Below are positions 26,397 to 36,300 of a stretch of DNA of 63,040 nucleotides, piece after piece; the stretch's first letter is position 1, and each line of letters begins with the position of its first letter. A program made the translations under genes and the position numbers. Source of the stretch: an uncultured Acholeplasmatales bacterium (GTDB lineage Bacteria; Bacillota_I; Bacilli_A; Acholeplasmatales; Anaeroplasmataceae); NCBI GenBank assembly GCA_944324705.1, contig CALUXI010000009.1:1-63040 (forward strand). The letters are read 5' to 3'. The notes below the pieces were generated by a model, which was given only the letters and a program-made list of their open reading frames with translations, was not told the origin of the DNA and searched no databases.

Positions 26397-29208
26397 TTTC
26401 TTTAAAGATTTTAGCTTCTTTTTTTATTTTTTTACCATTCCCAATTGCACATTTAACACTATCTTTAAAACCATTTATTAAAACATTTTTTAGATTCTTA
26501 ATATCAAATAAAGTAGTATTAATAACCTCTTTTTTCAACCTTATATTATCCTCTAAACTATAACCTCTCAAATAATCAAATAAAGCTCTCTCACCCTTAC
26601 TTCTAATACTTAGAGGTTGTTCTAACTGCCCAATAGTTCCGACTTTATAATTATTCAATTTTTCTTCAGTTAACTCTAAATTCTCTAAATAATTAATTAT
26701 ATTATAATAAATTTCATATGTTTTACTTATATTAGGATCTTGATAACTAACAATACCAAATAAACCATTACGCATAAATTTAATATTAGAACCATAAGCT
26801 CCTCCTAATACTCTAACGTTATCCCATAAATAAGAAGAATTTAAAATATTATTTAAAACTAATAGTTGTCCCGTAAACTCTCCTTCATACCTTCCCCCAA
26901 GAGCTACATAATTAACTGTAAAATCAGTTATAAAGCCTTCATTTAATTTATCTTCTTTAAATATATATTTTGCATTATATTTATAATCACTTAAATTATT
27001 ATAAGTAAAATCAATTTCTTTCTTAATACTATCTAAATTAAAATTATCACAAGTAACATGAGCTAAAAATCTATCTTTAACAAATATAATATTTTTAATT
27101 CTTTCTAACTTATTAATTATTTCTTTTTTTAAAGAATCATAATTATTAACTAAATTACTAATAAAATAATAAAAATTAAGACCACTAATATTTTCATTAA
27201 AATTAAAAGATTCATCAAGATAACTTAAACATCTATTAAGAGCTAACCCTACACTACTATCTACTAAACTAGTCTCTAAATTAATTTTAATTTCTTCTAA
27301 TCTTTCTTTTAATTTAATCTCATCATTAAAAATTGTATTATTAATAATATCATTAATTAATAAGTTAGCTTCCTTAATATTTTCACTTAATAGACTAAAA
27401 CTAACTGTAAAATAAGCCTTATAGCATTTTTCTTTAGTCGTAAGTAAACTTAATCTAAAACTTAAGCCACCCGTATATTTAAGAATCTTTTTAACTAAAT
27501 CTGAACTACTATTATTACTAGTAGGTAAATGCTTTAAAATAAGGCTTAATAAAGACAAATATAGGATGTCATCATTACTTAAATTTAAGGCATTAAATAA
27601 ATATTTTAAATATATTAAATTATGACTACTATAATCACTATGTAATAATAAATAACTATCTTTTATCTCTTTAATTTTAAATTCTTCAATATCTTTATTT
27701 AAATCACTTATTTTTAATTTAGGAATCTTAGCTAACACTTCTTCACTATCTTCTTTTTCTTGATATTCCTTTAATCTTAAATTAGCTAAATTTAATTCTT
27801 CTTTATCTAAATTATTTTTAAATTCATGAACTTTATTTTCCTTAACTTTTGGCTCTAAAGAAACATAAGATTTATGATTATTATTTAATAAATAATCCTT
27901 TATTACTTCATTAAAATAAGTTGTATTTATTTCTTCTTTTAACATTTCATAATATTTTAATACTTCTAAATGGCTATAACAATCACTATTATCATAAAGT
28001 AAAGAAGCTAAACTTCCTAAAATATAACTTAAACCTTTATTAGCACTTAAATTAAATTCCTTATTTTTAAAAATATTATATTCTATTTGATTTCTTAGCA
28101 ATTCCTTATCTAAACCATTAATAGCATAATAATTAAGCTCTTCATTTAATAACTTAACAAATTCCTTTTCCTTATCTTTATTACTACCATAAGCTACAAT
28201 TGAAATAAATGGGGTTAATATTTGATCATCAAAAGTAACATTAATATCTTTACATATCCCCAATTCAACTAATTTTTTAGTTATTTTAGCATTAGGGTTT
28301 TGTAATAAAATGGTTAAAATTAAATCTATTGCTAGAATTAGCTTCATATCTTTATTACTAGATAAAACTAAATTATAACTTAAATAAGTATCATTTTTAT
28401 TTGTATCATTAACTTCATAGTAAGCTTTAACTTCTTTTATTTCTGAACACTTACTTTTTTTAATCTCTGTATTATAATTTGAATATTCAAATTTATTTAA
28501 ATAATTTAAGGCAATATAATTTAACCTTTCCTCTACATCACAATTACCATATAAATAAATATAACAATTTGAAGGATGGTAATAGTTTTTATGACAATCT
28601 AAAAACTCTTCATAACTTAAATTAGGAATTTCTTTTGGGTAACCTCCAGACTCAAATCCATAAGAAGAACCAGGATATAAACTTTTTAAAATTTCATGAT
28701 ATAAAATTTGTTCTGGATCTGAATATACTCCTTGCATTTCATTATATACTACACCATTACAAATTATTTTATTTTCTTTTACTTCATAATGATAGCCTTC
28801 TTGTTCAAATATTTCTTTATTCTTATAAATTAAAGGATTAAATACAGCATCTAAATAAACATCCATCAAAATTTTAAAATCCAAATCATTTGTACTTGCA
28901 CAAGGATACATAGTTTTATCACTATAGGTCATAGCATTTAAAAAAGTATTAACTGAACTTTTAAGTAATTCTTTATACGGATCTTTAATAGGATATTTAT
29001 TTGAACCACATAAGACACTATGTTCTAAAATATGACATACACCTGTGTTATCTTTAGGAGGTGTTCTAAAAGCTATCGTAAAATATTTATTATTATCATC
29101 ATTTTTAATCACACAAACTTTAGCTTTAGTTTTATTATGTGAATATAAATAAATATCTGAATCTATATCTTTAAGGTATTTATGATTAATGAGTGTATAA
29201 TATTCCAT
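26380..29208 (-). CDS. M16C (presequence protease-like) zinc metallopeptidase
   Basis: A 942-aa insulinase-superfamily peptidase. The inverted zinc motif HILEH lies near residues 59-63 with the distal Glu in GVVYNEMQG, all within the N-terminal domain, and the M16C-associated region follows. This is the two-half single-chain form related to PreP and falcilysin, which degrades short peptides in a closed chamber. No signal peptide is seen, so it is probably cytosolic. It could process peptides brought in by Opp. The start at 29208 follows AGAGGTG with a six-base spacer. The GTG at 29217 lies inside that ribosome site and is rejected. Confidence 0.9.
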   Translation of the reverse strand: MEYYTLINHKYLKDIDSDIYLYSHNKTKAKVCVIKNDDNNKYFTIAFRTPPKDNTGVCHILEHSVLCGSNKYPIKDPYKELLKSSVNTFLNAMTYSDKTMYPCASTNDLDFKILMDVYLDAVFNPLIYKNKEIFEQEGYHYEVKENKIICNGVVYNEMQGVYSDPEQILYHEILKSLYPGSSYGFESGGYPKEIPNLSYEEFLDCHKNYYHPSNCYIYLYGNCDVEERLNYIALNYLNKFEYSNYNTEIKKSKCSEIKEVKAYYEVNDTNKNDTYLSYNLVLSSNKDMKLILAIDLILTILLQNPNAKITKKLVELGICKDINVTFDDQILTPFISIVAYGSNKDKEKEFVKLLNEELNYYAINGLDKELLRNQIEYNIFKNKEFNLSANKGLSYILGSLASLLYDNSDCYSHLEVLKYYEMLKEEINTTYFNEVIKDYLLNNNHKSYVSLEPKVKENKVHEFKNNLDKEELNLANLRLKEYQEKEDSEEVLAKIPKLKISDLNKDIEEFKIKEIKDSYLLLHSDYSSHNLIYLKYLFNALNLSNDDILYLSLLSLILKHLPTSNNSSSDLVKKILKYTGGLSFRLSLLTTKEKCYKAYFTVSFSLLSENIKEANLLINDIINNTIFNDEIKLKERLEEIKINLETSLVDSSVGLALNRCLSYLDESFNFNENISGLNFYYFISNLVNNYDSLKKEIINKLERIKNIIFVKDRFLAHVTCDNFNLDSIKKEIDFTYNNLSDYKYNAKYIFKEDKLNEGFITDFTVNYVALGGRYEGEFTGQLLVLNNILNSSYLWDNVRVLGGAYGSNIKFMRNGLFGIVSYQDPNISKTYEIYYNIINYLENLELTEEKLNNYKVGTIGQLEQPLSIRSKGERALFDYLRGYSLEDNIRLKKEVINTTLFDIKNLKNVLINGFKDSVKCAIGNGKKIKKEAKIFKEIKLLQ

Positions 29209-29246
29209 TATTTTCACCTCTAATTTTTATAGCCTAAATTATACCT

Positions 29247-29280
29247 AAAAATAGGGGTAACCTCAAGTATAAGGTTACCC
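29247..29280 (-). terminator. Terminator behind the 29287 lipoprotein gene
   Basis: A 9-bp perfect stem GGGTAACCT/AGGTTACCC (29255-29263 with 29272-29280) is followed on the minus strand by CTATTTTTAGG. It separates the lipoprotein gene from the M16C peptidase gene. Confidence 0.75.
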
Positions 29281-29286
29281 AATAAA

Positions 29287-29919
29287 TTACCGACTATATT
29301 TTAAATAAATATTATTTTCTTCTGTTTTAAATTGAATATTAAGACTATTTGCCATCAGACTTCCTTTCCTAACTGTAGGTAAAGTAGTTACCCTGTAATA
29401 TTCACCTTTAGCTATTTCAAACATCTTAGTTTTTTGATAAAACTCTATAAATTCGGTTTCACTACATTTTATTTTATACCATTCATTTTCATTTATATAA
29501 ACTTCATCACTATCTACCCTTTTGACATCTATAAGATACGTAGGGGCCATAAATATAGTAGAATCATCATCATACTGTAATATTATATGAGGTTGTTCAT
29601 AAATATAATACTTACCAACATCGGAAATAATTCCAATTTGGATTGTGTCATTTATGTTTTTTTCAATAACGAGGGTATCATCATAAATATAGGCTTCACA
29701 ATCATTTTTTTCTAATATTTTCTCTTTTATTTTTTCTAAAGAAGTAGTGCTATTAAAGGTGCCCCCCTTACCATTTTCATAAACATTTACACCTTGATAC
29801 TCAAGAACAAGTTCTTCTCCCACCGAAGTCCAAAAATCAAGGTTAGTTCTAAAAGCCGGACCAGTCACACAAGAGGTTAAACTAAATAAAATTAACAAAG
29901 TAATAATAAATTTTTTCAA
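29287..29919 (-). CDS. Small lipoprotein of unknown function
   Basis: A 210-aa protein with a short signal peptide and lipobox (FSLTSC, Cys17). The mature part is a mixed beta-rich sequence with VGEELVLEYQGVNVYENG and an EFIEFYQKT helix, and no motif I know. The start codon is TTG at 29919, supported by GGAGG eight bases upstream. It has its own terminator and seems to be a single-gene unit. The gap upstream (29920-30193) holds no gene that I can see. Confidence 0.7.
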   Translation of the reverse strand: MKKFIITLLILFSLTSCVTGPAFRTNLDFWTSVGEELVLEYQGVNVYENGKGGTFNSTTSLEKIKEKILEKNDCEAYIYDDTLVIEKNINDTIQIGIISDVGKYYIYEQPHIILQYDDDSTIFMAPTYLIDVKRVDSDEVYINENEWYKIKCSETEFIEFYQKTKMFEIAKGEYYRVTTLPTVRKGSLMANSLNIQFKTEENNIYLKYSR

Positions 29920-30193
29920 AATTGTTACCTCCTCGTATAATAATGATGTTTTTCATATTTCATTATTCTTGTATTTCCGAAAGCATTTATTACACTTATT
30001 CTAAAAAATACATACAATATAAACAATCAAATTATTATATTACCTCCCTTTTTTAATATGTAGTGCAAATTTAAATCTTAGAGATACCCAGCTACATATC
30101 AGTATTTGTGAAACTATAAAATTATAATCTTATTAAATTAAATATAACTAAATAATATACTTTTTCATTGTTGGTTAACTACTTTTAAATATC

Positions 30194-31198
30194 CTATTCT
30201 ATATTAATGACAAACATTAAAATAACACCTAAAACTAAAGTTATAGCCATCATTATAATATCTAGTTTAGAGATTTTAATCGTTCTAGAAAATATAGCGT
30301 AGGTAGAGTATTCTAAAACTAAGACTACCCCTATCAGTAATAAATTAAATGGGTTATGGTTAATAATGGCAGAAAAATAAATTAAGACAAGAATAAACAA
30401 TATTGGGGTAAGAAGCTTATAACTAAATAGTTTAGTATCTGGTAATTCTACCTTTTCGGCATAAGTCTTAGTACTATAAAAGTAAAGTGGAATAAAGGAT
30501 AAGTAACAAATAACTGTAATGCTTAAACCTAAAACAAGGTTTAAAACATAAACTGTATCTTTTGTATTTAAGATATAGTAATTACACCAATTACCAAGCA
30601 TTGCATATAAACTATAATCTAATAATCGTTCATTAATAAAATAACTAATAATTAGAACTACTATTTTAGGAATAAAAATTAAAAATATTAAATATAAAAT
30701 GGAATCTATATAATTATTAGCTCTATTAAAAAAGAAAAGTATAACATTCATTAGTCCAAGCCCTGAAACTAATTCTATTAAAACAATGTAAAAGATTTGT
30801 AGTAATTCCGATCTTGTTAAATACATAGGTTCTCCCGCAAATGATATACCTAGACTCAATAGTCCCGCAATAGCGTAAGATGAACCTAATAAAACTAAGA
30901 ACATAACAACTACTTCTATTAAGGTAAATAAATATTTTCCTAAAAATAGTTCTTTATGAGTAATAGGTAAAGCATAATATAAATCTAAGGAAATACGTTT
31001 TTTGTTATAACTAAAATTATAATAAATAATTAAAATAATACCTACAAAAGAAAAATAACCAACAAAACTAGTAAAGCTATTTACACTTATATAAAAACTT
31101 CCCCATAAAATAAACAAGTAAATGCTAAGCCCTAAGCCTAATAAGATTGGGAAAAACAATAAATTTCTTTTTAATTCATACTTTAATACATCTTTCAT
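30194..31198 (-). CDS. ABC-2 type exporter permease (Ytr-like)
   Basis: A 334-aa membrane protein with about eight hydrophobic segments and the ABC-2-type N-terminus (KDVLKYELKRNLLFFP). The loop RISLDLYYALPITHKELFLGKYLF is typical of the YtrC/YtrD-like permeases of Bacilli. It overlaps the ATPase gene by 4 bp and belongs to a gntR-ATPase-permease unit, as in the Bacillus ytr operon, which responds to cell-wall-active compounds. The substrate is unknown. Confidence 0.8.
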   Translation of the reverse strand: MKDVLKYELKRNLLFFPILLGLGLSIYLFILWGSFYISVNSFTSFVGYFSFVGIILIIYYNFSYNKKRISLDLYYALPITHKELFLGKYLFTLIEVVVMFLVLLGSSYAIAGLLSLGISFAGEPMYLTRSELLQIFYIVLIELVSGLGLMNVILFFFNRANNYIDSILYLIFLIFIPKIVVLIISYFINERLLDYSLYAMLGNWCNYYILNTKDTVYVLNLVLGLSITVICYLSFIPLYFYSTKTYAEKVELPDTKLFSYKLLTPILFILVLIYFSAIINHNPFNLLLIGVVLVLEYSTYAIFSRTIKISKLDIIMMAITLVLGVILMFVINIE

Positions 31199-32094
31199 TT
31201 TAAATACCCACTTTCTTTTATCATCATCTTAAAATAATCCTCAAAACTAATGGGTACTTCCTCTATAAAGACAGGTTTCATTGCCTCTAGTTTTCCTAAA
31301 TAAGAAATGTTTTCCTCTCTTTTAAAGACAATTTCAATAATTTTATTATTAATATTAATAGCTATAGGGTTTAAAAAAACAAAATCTTTTACTTCTTTAT
31401 ATTCCTTAAATGCTAATTGAAATTTAACATATTGTTCAATTTGATCATTTGTATTACCACAAGAAATAACCTTTTTATTATCTAAGATAGCAAAAGAATC
31501 AACTATATCTTCTAAATCCTTTAACGAATGAGAAGATAAAACAACTGTCATATCAGGGTAATCTTCATAAATATCGGTAATCATATTTTTAAATTCTAAT
31601 CTAGCTAACGGATCTAGACCATCAAAGGCTTCATCTAAAATAATATATTCAACCTTACAAGCTAAAGCTAAACTAATAAAAAATCTTCTTTTCATACCTT
31701 TAGAATAGTTGATAATCTTTTTACTAGGATCTAAAGAAAATTTATCTAGATAATAATAAAATTTATTTTCATCTAAATCTTCATAAAAAGATTCATATAA
31801 TCTAAGCAATAACTTCCCACTAGCGTTTAAAGTGTAGTAAGGTTCATCAGGCAAGAAAAAGACCTTTTTCTTAACTTCTTTACTTTCAAAAAGATTAGAC
31901 CCTTCAAATAAAATTTCTCCGGCATCTGGTTTATAGACTGTTGCCATTAGTCGCATTAAGGTTGATTTACCAGACCCATTAATCCCAATTAAACCAAAAA
32001 TACTGCCTTTAGAAATTGTTAAATTAATTTTTTCTAAAACTACTTTTCCGTCAAAACCTTTAGTTAAATTATTTATCGCAATCATCTTTTTCAC
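31195..32094 (-). CDS. ABC exporter ATP-binding protein (YtrB-like)
   Basis: A 299-aa ATPase: Walker A GINGSGKST near residue 39, signature NYSKGMKRR, Walker B YIILDEAFDGLD, and switch His in VLSSHS. The C-terminal ~80 residues are the accessory domain seen in exporters of the CcmA/YtrB type. It pairs with the permease at 30194-31198 and overlaps the regulator gene by 26 bp. Confidence 0.9.
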   Translation of the reverse strand: MKKMIAINNLTKGFDGKVVLEKINLTISKGSIFGLIGINGSGKSTLMRLMATVYKPDAGEILFEGSNLFESKEVKKKVFFLPDEPYYTLNASGKLLLRLYESFYEDLDENKFYYYLDKFSLDPSKKIINYSKGMKRRFFISLALACKVEYIILDEAFDGLDPLARLEFKNMITDIYEDYPDMTVVLSSHSLKDLEDIVDSFAILDNKKVISCGNTNDQIEQYVKFQLAFKEYKEVKDFVFLNPIAININNKIIEIVFKREENISYLGKLEAMKPVFIEEVPISFEDYFKMMIKESGYLK

Positions 32095-32446
32095 CTTCTT
32101 TATAAACGATATTGATATACTCTTCTAATTCCTCCTTAGTAACATTATTTTCCTTAAAATGTTTAAGGGTATTGATAATTTCTGTTTGAAAAGTATATTT
32201 TGATTGACTACCCTTAACAAAAATTCCCTTTTTAGGTAATGTATAAATTACACCTCTTTCCTCTAATAGAGAATAAACACGTTCAATCGTATTAGGACTT
32301 ACACCGAGCTGAACACCTAGTTTTCTACAAGAAGGTAACTTTTCATTTTCTTTGTAGACACCTAATTTTATTAAAGATTCAATTTTTTCTGCGAGTTCTA
32401 AATAGATAGATTGTTTTGACGTAATTTTAATATCTATGTTCTTCAC
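32069..32446 (-). CDS. GntR-family transcriptional regulator (YtrA subfamily)
   Basis: A short GntR regulator with an N-terminal winged helix (SIYLELAEKIESLIKLGVY, KLPSCRKLGVQLGVSPNTIERVYSLLEERGVI, in parts) and the short C-terminal helix pair of the YtrA group. It probably represses its own operon and the ABC exporter behind it. I set the start at GTG 32446, giving 125 aa beginning (V/M)KNIDIKITSKQ, which matches family N-termini. The longer frame to ATG 32491 would place the promoter inside the coding region. The TSS predicted from the promoter falls at or within a base or two of the GTG, so the mRNA would be leaderless. Confidence 0.85.
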   Translation of the reverse strand: MKNIDIKITSKQSIYLELAEKIESLIKLGVYKENEKLPSCRKLGVQLGVSPNTIERVYSLLEERGVIYTLPKKGIFVKGSQSKYTFQTEIINTLKHFKENNVTKEELEEYINIVYKEGEKDDCDK

Positions 32447-32452
32447 ATCTAT

Positions 32453-32481
32453 AGTATACTGTATCAACTGTATCAAGTCAA
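32453..32481 (-). promoter_or_regulatory. Promoter and direct-repeat operator of the ytr-like operon
   Basis: The minus strand has -35 TTGACT (32476-32481), a 17-bp spacer, and -10 TATACT (32453-32458). Two tandem copies of TTGATACAG fill the spacer and are the likely GntR-type operator. A weak cre-like TGAAAGCG sequence overlaps the -35 side. Confidence 0.75.
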
Positions 32482-32520
32482 GCGCTTTCATAAACGTTAT
32501 AAAATATAAAAAAGAGGACC

Positions 32521-33015
32521 TTAAATCCTCCTAGACTTTAATTCTAATATTAAAAAACCAAGTATATAACTACTACCAAAACCACCTAAAATGCCCGTTA
32601 TGACTCTTCTAGTGTTAGTTGACATTATATTAAAACCATATTGTAACAAGCCATCCAAAAAACCAATTAATAAACAAATAATAGCTAGAATTAGCAATTT
32701 TTTATTTAATCTCGTAAAGGAAAATAAAAAGAAAGGAATAAATAAAAATAAAGTTAAAGTGATAGCTAGACATCTAAAGCATAAAGGGAAACAAAAACCA
32801 TTAATAATGATAGATCTACTAGGATTCTTGTTACAATAAGGAAGTTGACCAAACATATCTTTATCAATTAAATAAGTAACTAATAAAATAAGAGCTACAA
32901 AATATCCCCCATATAAAATAAGAGATATTAATGTAGCTAATAAATTAATTATGATATTTCCTCTTTTTAAAAAGATATTTTTAAGGCCTAAAAATGGTAC
33001 TAAACAGGCAAACAT
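32521..33015 (-). CDS. DUF2085-family membrane protein
   Basis: A 164-aa membrane protein with about four segments and the family's Cys/Arg pattern NPSRSIIINGFCFPLCFRC, similar to the CHR...PLCARC motif of DUF2085 proteins. The function is unknown. I use ATG 33015, which overlaps the stop codon of the zinc-ribbon gene (TAATG) and so is translationally coupled. The longer TTG/other reading to 33054 runs back into that gene. Confidence 0.7.
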   Translation of the reverse strand: MFACLVPFLGLKNIFLKRGNIIINLLATLISLILYGGYFVALILLVTYLIDKDMFGQLPYCNKNPSRSIIINGFCFPLCFRCLAITLTLFLFIPFFLFSFTRLNKKLLILAIICLLIGFLDGLLQYGFNIMSTNTRRVITGILGGFGSSYILGFLILELKSRRI

Positions 33016-33320
33016 TAGGCAGTAGCCGTACAACCAACTAAACCTGCAATGCAAACAAAGTAAACTACGATTAATACAGCATTAAGAATAACCATTGTTA
33101 AAGCACCTTTACCTGCTTGATTAGCATTTTTAGGTTGAGTATCTTTCCAAACAAGATATAAAATTAAACCTGCTAATGGAATAAAAAAACCTAAAACTGC
33201 CCAACCAAAACTACCAGTATCGTTTGCATTAGTGCTAGACACACCATTTTGTGAAGCCCCACAATACGGACAAAACTTAGTCCCTTCTGGAATCTCTTTA
33301 CCACAACTTCTACAAAACAT
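33015..33320 (-). CDS. Zinc-ribbon membrane protein
   Basis: A 101-aa protein with an N-terminal zinc ribbon (FCRSCGKEIPEGTKFCPYCG), a short linker, and two membrane segments (about 37-57 and 74-95). Such zinc-ribbon plus membrane-helix proteins are common in Bacillota and of unknown role. The ribosome site is GGAGGGG. It is coupled to the DUF2085 protein behind it. Confidence 0.75.
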   Translation of the reverse strand: MFCRSCGKEIPEGTKFCPYCGASQNGVSSTNANDTGSFGWAVLGFFIPLAGLILYLVWKDTQPKNANQAGKGALTMVILNAVLIVVYFVCIAGLVGCTATA

Positions 33321-33362
33321 ACAATCCCCTCCAAACAGTTATATATTCTACTAAATTTTTTA

Positions 33363-36300
33363 CTAATCTTCAATTAAATATGTATTATTCTGTAAAATAC
33401 CTTGTAAATATGAACAAATATTATCTATTTCAGCTTCCTTATTACGCCACCAATTCATAATCCAAATCCGGTAAATATGCCAACCCCTAGATTCCATATA
33501 TTTACGTCTTGAATAATCTCTTTCTCTAACATTACTAATATTTTTAAATAATAAAGTATCAAACTCAATACCTAAAATATATTTATCATCTTGTTTAATA
33601 GCTAAGGCAATACTATATTTACCAATCCCTACATTAGCTAAAACTGTAAATCCTCTTCTTCTTATTTCTTGATACACTTCAGCTATAATGTTTTGTTCAT
33701 TATTTTTATGTAATTGATTTTGTTCTCTTAAGGAATATAAGGTAGCCTTAGCTGCTACATTATCACTACTAGATACAGCAAAACAATATTCTAAATACTT
33801 CTTCAAATAACGTGGCCCCGAATTAGTAGTTTGCTCAATCTTTAATTCGTATGGGAAAATCGAAGTTACAACAATAACTTTTTGTTTAGCTCTTGTTATT
33901 GCGACGTTTAGTCTATTTTCCCCACCTTTTTGATTTAACCAACCAAAGTTATGAACCAATTTACCATTTTCATTTTTCGCATAACCGATAGAAAAGATTA
34001 TGACATCTCTTTCATCACCTTGTACATTTTCAATATTTTTAACAAATAAACCAATATCTTCGCCATCTTTATTACGTTTAAATTCACTTTTAACAAGACT
34101 AGCAAACTCACTATCGTTATTCGCTTCTAAATCAATCAAATCTAAGATTAAATCTCTTTGTTGACTATTAAAAGTGATAATACCTACTGTTTCATTATTA
34201 GTTCTGGTCTTTAAGAAATCTTTTAGTAAACTTACAACTTTTAAAGCTTCTGGTTTATTCTGTCTGTCAAGCCATAAGCCATTATCAATTTTATAAACTC
34301 TAATTGCATTATATGATTTATCAGTTGTGTTAGGTGAGATATATAAATCATCATTGTAAAAGGCATAATTAGAAAAAGATATTAACTCTTGATACTTACT
34401 ACGATAATGGAAATTTAAAACAAGTGGTGGTAAAATTTTGTATTTAGCAAGTTCTAATAAACTTTCTTCTTCTAAGGCAATATTATCCTCGTCATATTCA
34501 TCAACATCATATTCAAGCCTTCCTGAACCTAAACTAGATGGACGCAATTGTTTACTATCCCCAGCTACTAAAAGTTTCTTCGCTCTAAAAATAGTAGGAA
34601 TACTTTTTTCAATATATAACTGACTGGCCTCATCGAATATAACTAAATCAAAACTTTTTTCAAATAATGGGAAAACTTCACTAACAACTTCTGGAGTCAT
34701 TAAGTATATTTTAATGTTATTATTAAATAAACTATAATACTTATTAATAAATCTATTTAAATTGTATTTTCTCTTAGCTGAAACAATATTATGATTAATT
34801 TCATCCCACTTTTCACTGCTTTTAATTTTCTTAATACCATCTAATAATTTATTATAAACAATATTTAAAACAACATCTTTTTTCTTATTATATAAATTAT
34901 CAAGCGTATTATATAACTCATTATAATTATGAATATCCGCTAATGCTTCTAAATGTTGTTGTTCATAATTAATTAAATAATTATATAACAAGAAATTTAA
35001 TAATATTTGATTAGCTAAACTTAAATCATGTTCAACATCTTTAATTACTTTTCTTAAAGCTTCTAAATAGTAAATATTAGTTTTAGTTAAAGTTAAATAA
35101 ATCTTTTTACCATCAACAAAACTCTTATAATCATCTAAATCAACAATTGAAATACCTTTATTAATTAAATTAATTCTAACTTCTTTATTTAATTCTCTAA
35201 AATATTTCTTACCAAAACTATTAATACTCTTTTTAATCTTCCCTTTAAACATTTGTTTAAATTTAGATTTTTCCTTAAAGTCTTTAATATCTTGACTAAG
35301 TTTTCTAACTTCACTTCTAATATCTTCTAAGTTAAGATCCGTTAAGTCATCATTTAAATAATAAATAAACGTATTTTCATATTTTTTATATAATAAAACC
35401 TTACTTAAAAAACCACTATCTTTAAATTTAACAAAACTATCCTTAATATCATTATATAACAAATCATTAAAATTAAAATTATATAAACTTTCTTTTAATG
35501 CATTATAAGTAATTTTATCCCCTGGATTATCTAAATTAAAACTAGTAGTTTCTTGATACATTTGACTACAAGATGTACCAAAATTAGAATCTTTATAAAA
35601 AATATCTGCAATATTTTGAAATCTAGTGGTAATATTATTAATCTTCTTATCAATTTCAATTAACTCTTCTTGATTACTATTTAAAGTTTTAACATCTTCA
35701 TCACTAAATATTTTAATCAAAGACTTATAAAAACCATCTTTATCATTAATATCATCAATTTGTAAGGCAAACTTATTTAAAATACCCAAACGTGAATAAA
35801 CAACATCTAAAGCTGCCTTCTTTTCTGATACTAATAAAACAGATTTATCATTTAAAACAAAGTTAGTAACTAAACTAGTAATAGTTTGACTTTTTCCTGT
35901 TCCAGGAGGTCCTTCAACAACTACCGCATCTTTAACATTAATATTTTTGATAACTTCTTCTTGAGAACTATTTAATTCACCAACATAATCAAGTTCACCA
36001 GAAAACTCTTTAGTTGAGACAAAATCTGCCGTATTGTTTGACAATAGTTTGGCTAAATTTTTAGTAATAATTTTATTTTGTAGTATTTGTTCAAAATCCT
36101 TTTGTAAAATAGTTGAATAAGAAGAAAATCTAGCTAAAACAGCATAAGATTCTACACTATAATCACCAATTCTATAATATTTTAAATCATCAGCTTTTAC
36201 TTGTATAAAAGGAGCTAAATCTTTACTAACTCTGTAAAACCTAATTCCTTCTTCATTATAAAAATCAATTAAATTAGTCATAAAATTAGCTAAATTTAAA

